From: Mesorhizobium sp. M4B.F.Ca.ET.058.02.1.1
GTDB taxonomy: Bacteria; Pseudomonadota; Alphaproteobacteria; Rhizobiales; Rhizobiaceae
Direction of reading: 5' to 3'
Assembly (NCBI RefSeq): GCF_003952505.1
Contig: NZ_CP034450.1
Span: 6,035,001 to 6,099,000, forward strand
Length of the DNA stretch: 64,000 nucleotides
The notes below the pieces were generated by a model. It saw nothing but the letters and a program-made list of their open reading frames with translations, was not told the origin of the DNA and did no database searches. The position numbers and the translations under genes are program-made. Position 1 is the first letter of the stretch. Every line of letters starts with the position of its first letter. Positions 26,678 through 35,991 of the stretch are shown here, in pieces.

Positions 26678-27151
26678 ATGAACAAGGTCCCGATGACAGG
26701 CGAGGGGTTCGCGTCATTGAAGGAAGAACTGCGCTGGCGCCAGCAGGAAGAGCGGCCGCGCATCATCGAGGCGATCTCCGAGGCGCGTTCGCATGGCGAC
26801 CTTTCCGAAAACGCCGAATACCACGCGGCCAAAGAGGCGCAGAGCCACAATGAAGGCCGCGTCAACGAGCTCGAGGACCTGATCGCGCGGGCCGAGGTGA
26901 TCGACGTCACCAAGCTCAGCGGCGACAAGGTCAAGTTCGGCGCCACCGTGGTGCTGGTCGACGAGGACACCGAGGAGAAGAAGACCTACCAGATCGTCGG
27001 CGACCAGGAAGCGGACGTGAAGTCAGGCCGCATCTCGATCTCCTCGCCGATCGCGCGCGCCCTCATCGGCAAGGAAGTCGGCGACGCCATCGAGGTCAAC
27101 GCGCCCGGCGGCGCGCGGGGGTATGAGATCGTCCAGGTGCAATTCATCTGA
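26678..27151 (+). CDS. greA: transcription elongation factor GreA
   Basis: A 157-residue GreA, which stimulates RNA cleavage by backtracked RNA polymerase. The N-terminal coiled coil carries the acidic tip ([20 protein letters not shown], with DxxE-type residues), and the C-terminal FKBP-like domain includes [20 protein letters not shown]. Full family length. The ATG at 26678 gives the usual MNKVPMT start. A terminator-like hairpin sits in its leader, and a large palindrome follows its stop codon. Confidence 0.93.
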   Translation: MNKVPMTGEGFASLKEELRWRQQEERPRIIEAISEARSHGDLSENAEYHAAKEAQSHNEGRVNELEDLIARAEVIDVTKLSGDKVKFGATVVLVDEDTEEKKTYQIVGDQEADVKSGRISISSPIARALIGKEVGDAIEVNAPGGARGYEIVQVQFI

Positions 27152-27290
27152 GGGGCTTTTGATAATTCCACTCTGGTGGCCGACTAGCGCGGTTTTCTGT
27201 GCTTCCGGTGCCCACGTACTTTAAGTACGCTCCGCGCCGGTTCTCGAAAACCACGCTATTCGACTCACCAGAGCGAATTCTGAAAAGCCC
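27152..27290. repeat. 139-bp imperfect palindrome between convergent greA and waaC
   Basis: Ends GGGGCTTTTGATAATTC and GAATTCTGAAAAGCCC mirror each other, as do CTCTGGTG/CACCAGAG and the inner CGGTTTTC/GAAAACC. The centre is GTACTTTAAGTAC. It fills the whole gap between the greA and waaC stop codons. It probably acts as a two-way terminator, and from memory similar elements occur between genes in related rhizobia. Confidence 0.75.
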
Positions 27291-28261
27291 TAAACCGCCT
27301 CTGATCTGAGCCTAAGCAACCGCTCGGCTTCCCCGATCACCTCGGCCGGACTTATCGGGTTTCCGGGTTTCGCCAGCAAGGTCGATGAAAACGGCCCGCG
27401 CGGGCCGGTGAGGCCGGGTTCGGTGGCCAGGAAGACGGCGACTGTCGGCAGGCCGAAGGCGCTGGCGAGATGGGTGAGGCCGGTGTCGGCGCCGACGACC
27501 AGCGCCGAACGGCCGATGGCCGCGGCGATTACCGCCAGCGGCGATTTGGGCACCAGCGCCGCCTGCGGCACTGCCTTGGTGATCGCCTCGGCCACGGCCT
27601 TTTCAGGCCCGTTCGACCAGGTGACGACAGGCGTCATTCCCTTCTCAAGCAATAACCCGGCGATCTCGATCCAGTCCTTGACCGGCCATTTCTTGTCCTC
27701 GCGGCTGGTGCCGTGCAGCAGGAAAGCGGTCTTGCCGCTGGTGCCGGCCAGACCATCCGCCGGCGGCACGATGCCGGACTGGAGCCCGGAGAGATCCGGC
27801 TGGTAGCCGAGCGCCAGACCGAACAGCCGCCGCGTCCGCTCGATGGCGTGCAGGTCGCGCGGCACTGCGTAGCGGTGGTCGTAGAACAGCGTCGCCGACG
27901 GTTCGCGCGCGCTTGCCCGGTCGAAGCCGGCGACCGGCGCTGCCGCCTGCTTCGCCACCACAGCGGACTTCAGCAGCCCTTGCGCATCGATGACGAGGTC
28001 GTAGCTCGCGGCGCGCAGGGCACAGCGCAGTTTTGCCGCCTCATGCCAAGTGTCGCTGTTGAAAAGCCGCTTGCGCCAGCGCCGGATTGCCACCGTGTGG
28101 ATGATGCCGATCGCCGGGTGCAGGGCGACGATGCCGGCAAAGGCTTCCTCCACGCACCAGTCGAAGGAGACGTCCGGGCGGTGGCGGCGCGCATCCTCGA
28201 CAGCCGGGAAGGTATGGATGACATCACCCATCGAGGATGTCTTGACGATCAGGACCTTCAT
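27290..28261 (-). CDS. waaC: LPS heptosyltransferase I
   Basis: A 323-residue GT9-family glycosyltransferase that adds the first heptose to Kdo of the LPS inner core at the inner membrane. The N-terminal acceptor motif KTSSMGDVIHTFPAV, the FDWCVEEAF segment typical of WaaC, and the donor-site motifs FLLHGTSREDKKWP and GADTGLTHLASAFGLP are all present. Its ATG overlaps the stop of waaF by four bases (ATGA), so the pair is translationally coupled. The operon order is hldD-waaF-waaC. Confidence 0.9.
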   Translation of the reverse strand: MKVLIVKTSSMGDVIHTFPAVEDARRHRPDVSFDWCVEEAFAGIVALHPAIGIIHTVAIRRWRKRLFNSDTWHEAAKLRCALRAASYDLVIDAQGLLKSAVVAKQAAAPVAGFDRASAREPSATLFYDHRYAVPRDLHAIERTRRLFGLALGYQPDLSGLQSGIVPPADGLAGTSGKTAFLLHGTSREDKKWPVKDWIEIAGLLLEKGMTPVVTWSNGPEKAVAEAITKAVPQAALVPKSPLAVIAAAIGRSALVVGADTGLTHLASAFGLPTVAVFLATEPGLTGPRGPFSSTLLAKPGNPISPAEVIGEAERLLRLRSEAV

Positions 28262-29265
28262 GCGGCGGCCGGCATTGCCAGCAGCCGGTCCACTGCCGCC
28301 GCGACCCGCGCGACGTCGAGCGTCTTCAGGCAGTTGAGATGGCCGAGCGGACAGGTCTTCTGGTGGCAGGGCGAGCAGGACAGGCCGAGCCACACCAGCT
28401 CGGCGTGCTCGGAGAGCGGCGGCGTGTTCTCAGGGGAGGTCGAGCCGTAGACGGCGACGATCGGCGTGCGGACGGCGGCGGCGACATGCATCAGCCCGCT
28501 GTCGTTCGACACCGCCAGCCGTGCCGCGGCGATGAGGTCGATGGCGTCCTCCAGCCGCGTCTTGCCGGCTAGGTCGACGGCGCCTGGCGCGAGCGCGGCG
28601 ATCTCGGCCGTCACCTCGGCGTCGTTCCTGGATCCGAGCAGCGCGACCTTGAGGCCTCTTGCCATCATCGCGCGCGCCAGGTCGGCGTAGCTTTCGCTCG
28701 GCCAGCGTTTCGCTGGGCCGAATTCGGCGCCGGGCATCAGCGCCACAAAGTTCTTCGCGCTTAGGCCCGAGCGGTCGAGCAGGGCAGCCTGGCTGACGGC
28801 ATCGATGGTGAGCTTCGGGGCCTGGAAGGTGCCGCCGCGGGCAAGGCCGAAATAGGCGCGCGCCGTGCGCCGCTTCACCGCGTCGGGCAGCGGCACGATG
28901 TCGGTGAGCAGGCCGTAGCGCATTTCCCTGAGGTTGCCGACGCGGCGCGGAATGCGGGCAAAGAACGGGATCAGCGCCGACTTCCAGCTTCCCGGCAGAA
29001 TATAGGCCATGTCGTAACGGCCGCGCAGCAGGCGGCCGAACCGCCTGCGGATGCGGAATTCGAGCGCGCCGGGCTTCATCGGGAAATCGATCTGCTGGCG
29101 TATCTCCGGCATGCGCTTGACGAGCGGTGCCGCCCAGGCCGGCGCCAGCACGTCGATCGCGGCGTTCGGATACTGCTCCTTCAGCGCCGAGAACAGGCAC
29201 TGCGCCATGACCATGTCGCCCACCCAACGTGGGCCGATCACGAGGATCGCTGGGCTTTCAGCCAT
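28258..29265 (-). CDS. waaF: LPS heptosyltransferase II
   Basis: A 335-residue GT9 glycosyltransferase that adds the second heptose to the LPS core. [16 protein letters not shown] at the N-terminus, [16 protein letters not shown] in the middle and [22 protein letters not shown] at the donor site are the family hallmarks, and [17 protein letters not shown] near the end is the WaaF-type Cys cluster. It overlaps the end of hldD by 28 bp and waaC by 4 bp. Confidence 0.9.
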   Translation of the reverse strand: MAESPAILVIGPRWVGDMVMAQCLFSALKEQYPNAAIDVLAPAWAAPLVKRMPEIRQQIDFPMKPGALEFRIRRRFGRLLRGRYDMAYILPGSWKSALIPFFARIPRRVGNLREMRYGLLTDIVPLPDAVKRRTARAYFGLARGGTFQAPKLTIDAVSQAALLDRSGLSAKNFVALMPGAEFGPAKRWPSESYADLARAMMARGLKVALLGSRNDAEVTAEIAALAPGAVDLAGKTRLEDAIDLIAAARLAVSNDSGLMHVAAAVRTPIVAVYGSTSPENTPPLSEHAELVWLGLSCSPCHQKTCPLGHLNCLKTLDVARVAAAVDRLLAMPAAA

Positions 29266-30187
29266 TCGACATAGTCTCTGACACCGGTTTCGACAGTCCG
29301 GAATTGGCCATTGTAACCGGCCGCGCGCAAGCGGGACATATCAGCTTGGGTAAAACTCTGGTAGCTGCCCTTGAGGTGGTCGGGGAAGTCGATGAATTCG
29401 AGCCTGCCCCTGCCGAGCGTATCGATGACGGTCTCGGCGACGGCGCGGAATGGCTGGGCGCGGCCGGTGCCGCAGTTGAAGATGCCGCTCGAGCCGCGCT
29501 TCCACAGCCAGAGATTGACGTCGGCGACGTCGCCGACATGAATGAAGTCGCGGCTTTGCTCGCCGGGTCCGAACCCGTCATAGGCGCCGAACAGCTTCGG
29601 GTTTTCGCCGCGCTCGACCTGGTTGAACAGATGGAAGGCGACCGAGGCCATGGCGCCCTTGTGCGCCTCGCGCGGTCCGTAGACGTTGAAATAGCGAAGC
29701 CCGGCCACCTGCGAATGATCGGTGTCGAAGACGGTGCGGCGGACATAGTCGTCGAACAGTTTCTTGGAATAGGCATAGACGTTGAGCGGCCGCTCGAACT
29801 GCTGTTCCTCGCGGAACTCGCTGCCGCCGCCATAGACCGATGCCGAGGAGGCGTAGAGGAAGGGCACGCGCAAGGCCAGGCAGGCATGCAGCAGCCGCTT
29901 CGAATAGGCGTAGTTGACGTCCATCATGTACTTGCCGTTCCACTCGGTGGTGGTCGAGCAGGCGCCCTGGTGGAAGACGGCCTCGACGCGGCCGAGCCCG
30001 CCATTCTCCAGGCGTGCGAGGAAATCGTCCTTGTCGAGATAGTCGGCGATTTGGAGGTCGGCGAGATTGGCGATCTTGTGGCCGTCGGTGAGGTCGTCGA
30101 CGACGAGGTTGTCGCTGTGCCCTCGGCGTTGAGCGCGGCGACGATGTTGGAGCCGATCATACCGGCGCCGCCCGTGACGATGATCAT
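29238..30187 (-). pseudogene. hldD: ADP-glyceromanno-heptose 6-epimerase with a one-base deletion
   Basis: An SDR-family epimerase that converts ADP-D-glycero- to ADP-L-glycero-manno-heptose. The start ([20 protein letters not shown]) and the rest are both intact but in different frames. After Ala-Glu-Gly (near 30120) one C is missing; restoring it gives an uninterrupted protein through [27 protein letters not shown], the YxxxK site (YAYSKKLF) and [11 protein letters not shown]. As written, the N-terminal frame stops after 87 codons, and the 229-residue C-terminal part lacks the cofactor-binding region. It could be a true mutation or a sequencing error. Confidence 0.85.
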
Positions 30188-30309
30188 GAAGGCCTCTGGT
30201 TGCTTCCGATTCCGGTCCTTATAAGGGAGGCAGTATGGGCTGTCGATAAAGCCGGCAGCGGTTGGTCTAATCGCAGCAGGACTGGTGAATGGCAGGAGAT
30301 CCTTCAGCT

Positions 30310-30708
30310 ATGCCAACCGATAGACATGGCGTGGCGGTGTTTGTCGGTTCCTACGTTCGGATGGTGTCCCTGCCGGACGAGAATCGTGGAAAACCGATCG
30401 AAAAGGTGCGCAGGTCATCGATCGGACGCATTTGCCGAATTGTTGAGCCGTACGAAGGGACATCGACGAATGGCATCCAAATCAGCAGTGGCGAATTTCG
30501 GCTCCACTACGCTCCCCTTTCTCTCGATGGTATCCAAGGAATCTCGTTTTACGCAGCTCCGACGGACATAGAGCTCGTCGCGGCTACAGAGGAAATGCTG
30601 CTGCTCTATAGCGAAGACATCTGGCAACTTGTCCGGCCTTTCGGTGAAAAGCAGGACACCCCGACTTTCGAGCGGCTGGTGGCAGCGTTCGGTTTCTCAG
30701 AAGTTTGA
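30310..30708 (+). CDS. hypothetical protein
   Basis: A 132-residue soluble protein with no recognised family. AGGAGAT ends 9 bases before the ATG at 30310, which decides this start over one 7 codons upstream. It is mixed alpha/beta by composition (VAVFVGSYVRMVSL; DIELVAATEEMLLLYSEDI) with no catalytic motif. The base composition is visibly less GC-rich than its neighbours, which hints at horizontal origin. It sits between the LPS heptose operon and a LysE gene. Confidence 0.55.
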   Translation: MPTDRHGVAVFVGSYVRMVSLPDENRGKPIEKVRRSSIGRICRIVEPYEGTSTNGIQISSGEFRLHYAPLSLDGIQGISFYAAPTDIELVAATEEMLLLYSEDIWQLVRPFGEKQDTPTFERLVAAFGFSEV

Positions 30709-30734
30709 ACATCATCATTCACAGGAGCAAGGCA

Positions 30735-31370
30735 ATGCCGTCGAGCGAACTGCTCATCGCGTTTTTCGCCACCACGGCGATCTTCGCCTACATTCCCGGT
30801 CCTGCCATGCTCTACGCGGCGGCGCAGACGATGGCGCGCGGGCGCTGGTCAGGTTTGACGGCGGCGCTCGGCATCCATCTCGGCGGCTATGTGCATGTCC
30901 TTGCGGCGGCAGCGGGTCTTTCGGTGCTGTTCCATGCCGTTCCGCCGCTCTACATGGCGGTCAAGCTCATCGGCGCGCTCTATCTGATTTGGCTCGGCGT
31001 CTCGCTTTTCCGCGCCAGGACGCAAGGCGGCGACTCGGCGCTGCCCGCCATCGAGCGGAAATCGGCCCGCCGCGCCTTTTTCGAGAGCATCACCGTCGAA
31101 GTGCTCAATCCCAAGACGGCGATCTTCTTCATGGCGTTCCTGCCGCAATTCATCGATGCCTCGGCGGCATTTCCGGTCTGGCTGCAGTTCGTCATCCTTG
31201 GCACCCTCGTCAACCTGATGTTCTCCTCCGCCGACATAGCGTGCGTCTTCCTGGCCGGGGCGATGATCGCCGGGCTGCGGCGTTCGAGCCGCGCGCAGCG
31301 GCTGATGCAGCGCGCGGGCTGCGCGGTGCTGGTTGGTCTCGGCGTCCATGTCGCCCTGCAGAAGAGCTGA
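30735..31370 (+). CDS. LysE family translocator
   Basis: A 211-residue inner-membrane exporter of the LysE/RhtB type. Family stretches are FFATTAIFAYIPGPAMLYAA at the N-terminus, ALGIHLGGYVHVLAAAAGLS, LIGALYLIWLGVSLF and VEVLNPKTAIFFMAFLPQFI. It probably exports an amino acid. ACAGGAG precedes the ATG at 30735. It separates the two heptose gene blocks and has no evident link to LPS. Confidence 0.88.
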   Translation: MPSSELLIAFFATTAIFAYIPGPAMLYAAAQTMARGRWSGLTAALGIHLGGYVHVLAAAAGLSVLFHAVPPLYMAVKLIGALYLIWLGVSLFRARTQGGDSALPAIERKSARRAFFESITVEVLNPKTAIFFMAFLPQFIDASAAFPVWLQFVILGTLVNLMFSSADIACVFLAGAMIAGLRRSSRAQRLMQRAGCAVLVGLGVHVALQKS

Positions 31371-31521
31371 ACGGCCGGCCGGGGTTCTGCGGCGACCCGT
31401 CCCCCGGCCGCCGTTGCGCTGGCTCGAATTGCGGTATATCGGCTTCGCCATGAACGACCGTCCAGCCATTTGAACCCCGAACCATCCTCAGAAACGGCTT
31501 TTTCCGCGCGTTGCCAGTGAC

Positions 31522-33006
31522 ATGATCAATCATCATCTGCCTTCCCCGGAACCTTTGCACCGCGCCATCGCGCGCTTTGGCGGCGTCACCGTGCTGGTGG
31601 TCGGCGACTTCATCCTCGACCGTTTCGTCAGCGGCGTGATCGAGCGGATCTCGCCGGAGGCGCCCATTCCGGTGCTGCACGGACGTGGCGAGATGCTGGC
31701 GATGGGCGGTGCCGGCAACGTCGTCTCCAACATCGTCTCGCTGGGCGCCGCCGCAATTCCTGTTTCGGTGATCGGCGCCGACAAGGCGGGCGACGATCTG
31801 ATGCGGATGCTTGGCGAGCTTGGCGCCGAGACATTCGGCCTGTCGCAGCAGCGCGACCGCATGACCTCGTCGAAGAGCCGCTTCAGCGCGCTCAATCAGC
31901 AGGTGTTGCGTTTCGACGAGGAGGAGGTGAAGTCGCTCAACGCCGCCGAGCGATCGACGCTGGTCGAGCATTTCCGCACGGCCCTTGCGCGCGCCGACAT
32001 CGTCATCCTGTCCGATTACGGCAAGGGCATGCTGCTCGACGGCGTCGCCGGCGAGCTGATCTCGATCTGCCGCGAGGCGGGAAAGCCGGTGCTGGTCGAT
32101 CCCAAGGGCCGCGACTATGCCCGCTATGCAGGCGCGACGGCGGTCACGCCCAACCGCAAGGAACTCGGCGAGGCCGTGGGGCGCGCGGTGTTTGCCGATG
32201 ACGAGATCGTGGCGGCGACGCGGGAACTGATCTCGGCGCATGGCTTCGACTTCGTCGTCGCGACGCGCAGCGAAAAGGGCATGAGCGTCGTCGAGCCCGA
32301 CGATGCGCGCCACATCGCCACGCAGGCGCGGGAGGTGTTCGACGTCTCCGGCGCCGGCGATACTGTCATCGCCACCTTCGCGCTCGCACTCGCGGCGGGC
32401 GCCGACCGTGTGCAGGCCGCTACAATCGCCAATGCCGCCGGCGGCGTCGTGGTGGGCAAGCGCGGCACGGCGCGGCTGACGGTCGAGGAACTGACGGGGG
32501 CGCTGTTCCGCTCGCATGGGCCGGTCGCGCACAAGGATGCCATCCTCGACGCCGCCGCGGCAGCCAGGATGGTGGCCGCGTGGAAAGAGGAAGGGCTGAC
32601 AGTCGGCTTCACCAATGGCTGCTTCGACATCCTGCATGCCGGCCATGTCAGCCTGCTGCACGCGGCGCGCAGCCAGTGCGACCGGCTGGTGCTCGGCCTC
32701 AACAGCGATGCTTCGGTGCGCCGGCTGAAGGGCCCGGGACGTCCGGTCAACGACCAGCACGACCGCGCCTGCGTGCTGGCGGCCCTAGCCTCGGTCGACG
32801 CCGTCGTCGTCTTCGAGGAAGACACGCCGCTGGCGCTGATCGAAGCCTTGTTGCCCGACATTCTGGTCAAGGGCGCCGACTATACGATCGACAAGGTGGT
32901 CGGCGCCGACGTGGTGCAGAAGGCCGGCGGGCGCGTGGTGCTGGTCGACCTCGTCGCCGGCAAGAGCACGACCGGCACCATCGGCAGGATGCGCGCTACC
33001 AATTGA
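31522..33006 (+). CDS. hldE: bifunctional heptose-7-phosphate kinase/heptose-1-phosphate adenylyltransferase
   Basis: A 494-residue bifunctional enzyme of ADP-heptose synthesis. The N-terminal ribokinase-like domain (residues ~1-330) has GGAGNVVSNI and the GAGD anion-hole motif in DVSGAGDTVIATFAL. The C-terminal nucleotidyltransferase domain (~350-494) begins FTNGCFDILHAGHVSLL, with the HxGH-type motif. The product is D,D-heptose-1-phosphate and then its ADP form. It is followed within 8 bp by gmhA. Confidence 0.92.
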   Translation: MINHHLPSPEPLHRAIARFGGVTVLVVGDFILDRFVSGVIERISPEAPIPVLHGRGEMLAMGGAGNVVSNIVSLGAAAIPVSVIGADKAGDDLMRMLGELGAETFGLSQQRDRMTSSKSRFSALNQQVLRFDEEEVKSLNAAERSTLVEHFRTALARADIVILSDYGKGMLLDGVAGELISICREAGKPVLVDPKGRDYARYAGATAVTPNRKELGEAVGRAVFADDEIVAATRELISAHGFDFVVATRSEKGMSVVEPDDARHIATQAREVFDVSGAGDTVIATFALALAAGADRVQAATIANAAGGVVVGKRGTARLTVEELTGALFRSHGPVAHKDAILDAAAAARMVAAWKEEGLTVGFTNGCFDILHAGHVSLLHAARSQCDRLVLGLNSDASVRRLKGPGRPVNDQHDRACVLAALASVDAVVVFEEDTPLALIEALLPDILVKGADYTIDKVVGADVVQKAGGRVVLVDLVAGKSTTGTIGRMRATN

Positions 33007-33013
33007 GGGTTTC

Positions 33014-33586
33014 ATGTCCGCACTGAACGACTATCTGGTTCGCTCGGCGGCCGCGCTTACGGCGACGGTCGAACGCGACCTTACCGCCGAGATGGAACGC
33101 GCCGTGAGCACGGTCGTCACCGCGCTGTCGCAAGGCAAGGCGCTGCTGATCTGCGGCAATGGCGGCTCGGCTAGCGATGCCATCCATATCGCCGGCGAGC
33201 TGGTCGGCCGCTTCCTCAAGGAGCGCAAGGCCTACAATGTCATCGCGCTGCCGGCCAATGCGGCGGTGCTGACCGCCTGGGGTAACGACTACGGTTTCGA
33301 CACGGTTTTCTCGCGCCAGGTCGAGGCCCATGGCTCGCAAGGCGCCGTGCTGCTCGCCATCTCGACCAGCGGCAATTCGCCGAGCATCCTGGCTGCCGCC
33401 GAACAGGCTCGCATGATGAGCATGACGGTGATCAGCCTGACCGGCGACACCGGCGGCAAGCTCAAGCCGCTGACCGACATCCTGCTCAACGTGCCGTCGA
33501 TCTCGACGCCGATCATCCAGCAGGGGCATCTGTGCCTCTACCATTATCTGTGCGAGGCGGTCGAAGCGCGTCTCAGCAATGGCTGA
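33014..33586 (+). CDS. gmhA: phosphoheptose isomerase
   Basis: A 190-residue SIS-domain isomerase that converts sedoheptulose-7-phosphate to D-glycero-D-manno-heptose-7-phosphate, the first step of the pathway. The SIS core is clear: LICGNGGSASDAIHIAGELV, LLAISTSGNSPSILAAAEQA and MTVISLTGDTGGKL, with HLCLYHYLCEAVEARL at the end. It starts 8 bp after hldE and overlaps gmhB by 8 bp, so the three form one operon. Confidence 0.92.
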   Translation: MSALNDYLVRSAAALTATVERDLTAEMERAVSTVVTALSQGKALLICGNGGSASDAIHIAGELVGRFLKERKAYNVIALPANAAVLTAWGNDYGFDTVFSRQVEAHGSQGAVLLAISTSGNSPSILAAAEQARMMSMTVISLTGDTGGKLKPLTDILLNVPSISTPIIQQGHLCLYHYLCEAVEARLSNG

Positions 33587-34253
33587 TAGCAAGCCGCCGT
33601 ATCCGCTCGATGAGCCCGGTCTTTGGGTTGAGCGGACTCGCGACAGGACCTTTGCGACTGGCCTGCCAGCGATCTTTCTCGACCGCGACGGTACCATCAA
33701 TGTCGACACCGGCTATCCGAGCGATCCCGCTGATATCGTGCTGCGGCCGGAAATGCTACCGGTTATCCGAACGGCCAATCTTGTCGGTCTTCCCGCAATT
33801 ATCATCTCGAACCAATCAGGTATTGCGCGCGGTTATTTCGGCTGGGCTGAATTCGCCGCCGTGAATGCCAAGCTGCTGGCACTTCTCGAAGTCGAGCAAT
33901 GCCGGATCGATATGGTGTTCGCCTGTGCGTACCATTCGAGTGGCACGGGTGAGCTGGCGATGGGCGATCATCCGATGCGCAAGCCCAATCCCGGCATGCT
34001 TTTGCGTGCTCGTGATTTGTTGGGTGTGGACATTGGTCGATCGATCATCGTTGGCGACAAGGCCGACGACATGGAAGCCGGTCGAAGGGCCGGGCTGGCG
34101 GAAGGCTGGCTGGTCGGCGGCAGGTTCAACAAAAAGGCCGCGGACGGCAGTTTTGCGATACGCAAGCTAATGACGGGCAATGATTATCGCAGATTGTGCG
34201 ACCTAATTGCCGGGTGGGCGCGGTTTAGAACGCCACCAGGCCCTCATCCTTGA
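33579..34253 (+). CDS. gmhB: heptose-1,7-bisphosphate 7-phosphatase, HAD family
   Basis: A 224-residue HAD phosphatase that removes the 7-phosphate in ADP-heptose synthesis. The motifs are FLDRDGTINVDTGYP with the nucleophile and acid Asp, ISNQSGIARGYF, RKPNPGMLLRA with the loop Lys, and VGDKADDMEAG. The zinc-binding CxC found in E. coli GmhB is not seen; only CAYH remains, so this is probably a zinc-poor variant. Base composition is a little less GC-rich than in gmhA and hldE. It overlaps gmhA by 8 bp; its end overlaps the convergent Lrp gene by 29 bp. Confidence 0.88.
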   Translation: MADSKPPYPLDEPGLWVERTRDRTFATGLPAIFLDRDGTINVDTGYPSDPADIVLRPEMLPVIRTANLVGLPAIIISNQSGIARGYFGWAEFAAVNAKLLALLEVEQCRIDMVFACAYHSSGTGELAMGDHPMRKPNPGMLLRARDLLGVDIGRSIIVGDKADDMEAGRRAGLAEGWLVGGRFNKKAADGSFAIRKLMTGNDYRRLCDLIAGWARFRTPPGPHP

Positions 34254-34695
34254 CGCGACGGATGGTGAGCGCGGTGCGCACGGTATCGACATTCGGCGCC
34301 GAGGCCAGTTCCTCGATGACGAAGGTCTGGAAGGTGCCGAGGTCGCTCGCCACGCAGTGCAGCAGGAAGTCGGATTCACCGGATACCATCCAGGCGTCGC
34401 GCACGATCGGCCAGCCGCGCGTGCGCTCGGCGAAGGTCTTCAGCTCGGCGTCGGCCTGATGATGCAGGCCGATGAGGCAGAAGGCGACGACATCCATGCC
34501 GAGCGCCGGCGCGTTGAGCAGGGCGCGGTAGCCGCGGATGATGCCGGCCTCCTCCAGCCGCCGGACGCGGCGCAGGCAAGGCGGCGCCGAAATGCCGACG
34601 CGGTTGGACAACTCGACATTGGTCATGCGCCCGTCATCCTGCAGCTCGCGCAGGATCTTCCAGTCGATGGCGTCGAGATCAGCTTTGAGCGGCAT
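34225..34695 (-). CDS. Lrp/AsnC family transcriptional regulator
   Basis: A 156-residue Lrp-type regulator. The helix-turn-helix is DAIDWKILRELQDDGRMTNV followed by ELSNRVGISAPPCLRRVRRL, and the C-terminal RAM domain contains MVSGESDFLLHCVASD, typical of the effector-binding oligomerisation domain. I use the ATG at 34695, which gives the standard N-terminus. Targets are unknown; it is divergent from trxB, 247 bp away. Confidence 0.9.
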   Translation of the reverse strand: MPLKADLDAIDWKILRELQDDGRMTNVELSNRVGISAPPCLRRVRRLEEAGIIRGYRALLNAPALGMDVVAFCLIGLHHQADAELKTFAERTRGWPIVRDAWMVSGESDFLLHCVASDLGTFQTFVIEELASAPNVDTVRTALTIRRVKDEGLVAF

Positions 34696-34942
34696 GGTCG
34701 GCTTTCGTGCGCGCAAGAATCTTTCGTGATTTTGTAATTAGACTTTCCGATGCATGCCATCCCTCCGTCCGACGATTTTTGACCGGAGGGTGAGAGATAT
34801 TGCCGGCTATGCCGGCGCAGCTTTCCGGGGACGAATCCCAACCCGCCTTGCTGGCGCCGCGGGCAGCACTTACATTACGCGCGACAATCGGGCGGGATTT
34901 CCTTTAATCAAAATCCTTGGCTGCCCTCAGCAGAGAGCTTTC

Positions 34943-35917
34943 ATGACCACCAAGCACGCGCCAGTCCTCATCATCGGCTCCGGCCCAGCCGGCTATACGG
35001 CGGCGATCTATGCCGCCCGCGCCATGCTGAAACCCATGCTGGTCGCCGGCCTGCAGCAGGGCGGCCAGTTGATGATCACCACCGACGTCGAAAACTATCC
35101 GGGCTTTGCCGATCCTATCCAGGGTCCATGGCTGATGGAGCAGATGCTGAAGCAGGCCGAGCATGTCGGCACCGACATCGTCAACGACATCATCACCGAG
35201 GTCGACCTCAACGTGCGGCCGTTCCGGGCCAAGGGCGATTCCGGCACCACCTACACCGCCGACGCGCTGATCATCGCCACCGGCGCGCAGGCGAAATGGC
35301 TGGGCATTCCCTCCGAGCAGACCTTCATGGGCTTCGGCGTCTCGGCCTGCGCAACCTGCGACGGCTTCTTCTATCGCGGCAAGGATGTCGCGGTGGTCGG
35401 CGGCGGCAATTCGGCGGTGGAGGAGGCGCTCTATCTCTCGAACCTCGCCAAGAGCGTCACCGTCATTCACCGGCGCGGCGACTTCCGCGCCGAGCGCATC
35501 CTGCGCGAGCGGCTGTTCAAGAAGGAGAATGTGCGCGTCATCTGGGACACGGTCGTCGACGAAATCACCGGGCAGCCCGGCAAGGCGCCGCTGCCGCCTT
35601 CGGTGGAAGGGCTGACGCTGCGCAATGTCGTGACCGGCGAGGTGACGCGGCTCAAGGTCGATGGCGTGTTCGTGGCGATCGGCCATGCGCCGGCGGTCGA
35701 GCTGTTCGTCGGCAAGCTGAAGCAGAAGCCGAACGGCTATCTGTGGACAGCGCCGGACTCGACCCGCACCGACGTGCCCGGTGTGTTCGCCGCCGGCGAC
35801 GTCACCGACGACATCTACCGGCAGGCGGTGACGGCGGCCGGACTCGGCTGCATGGCCGCGCTCGAGGCTGAAAAATATCTCGCCGGGATCGAGGTGCACC
35901 GCGAGGCGGCGGAATAA
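34943..35917 (+). CDS. trxB: thioredoxin-disulfide reductase
   Basis: A 324-residue NADPH-dependent flavoenzyme that reduces thioredoxin. The FAD site IIGSGPAGYTAAIYAARA is at residues ~10-27, the redox-active pair is Cys136-Cys139 in SACATCDGFFYRG, the NADPH site is VAVVGGGNSAVEEALYLSN, and the C-terminal FAD motif is GVFAAGDVTDD. Full family length. The ATG at 34943 gives the usual start; a long upstream open frame has no similarity. lsrB/vtlR follows 74 bp later, an arrangement recalled from other Rhizobiales. Confidence 0.93.
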   Translation: MTTKHAPVLIIGSGPAGYTAAIYAARAMLKPMLVAGLQQGGQLMITTDVENYPGFADPIQGPWLMEQMLKQAEHVGTDIVNDIITEVDLNVRPFRAKGDSGTTYTADALIIATGAQAKWLGIPSEQTFMGFGVSACATCDGFFYRGKDVAVVGGGNSAVEEALYLSNLAKSVTVIHRRGDFRAERILRERLFKKENVRVIWDTVVDEITGQPGKAPLPPSVEGLTLRNVVTGEVTRLKVDGVFVAIGHAPAVELFVGKLKQKPNGYLWTAPDSTRTDVPGVFAAGDVTDDIYRQAVTAAGLGCMAALEAEKYLAGIEVHREAAE

Positions 35918-35991
35918 CAAAACGGCTGAGAAAAGCCGTTTAAAAGCCTGATTTTTCATTCAGACGCCAGAAAACGATACGAGGGGAAACC

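Noticed and set aside
30110..30130. Programmed frameshift in hldD
   Set aside because: There is no slippery heptamer or downstream pseudoknot at GAGGGCACAGC; a simple one-base loss explains it better.
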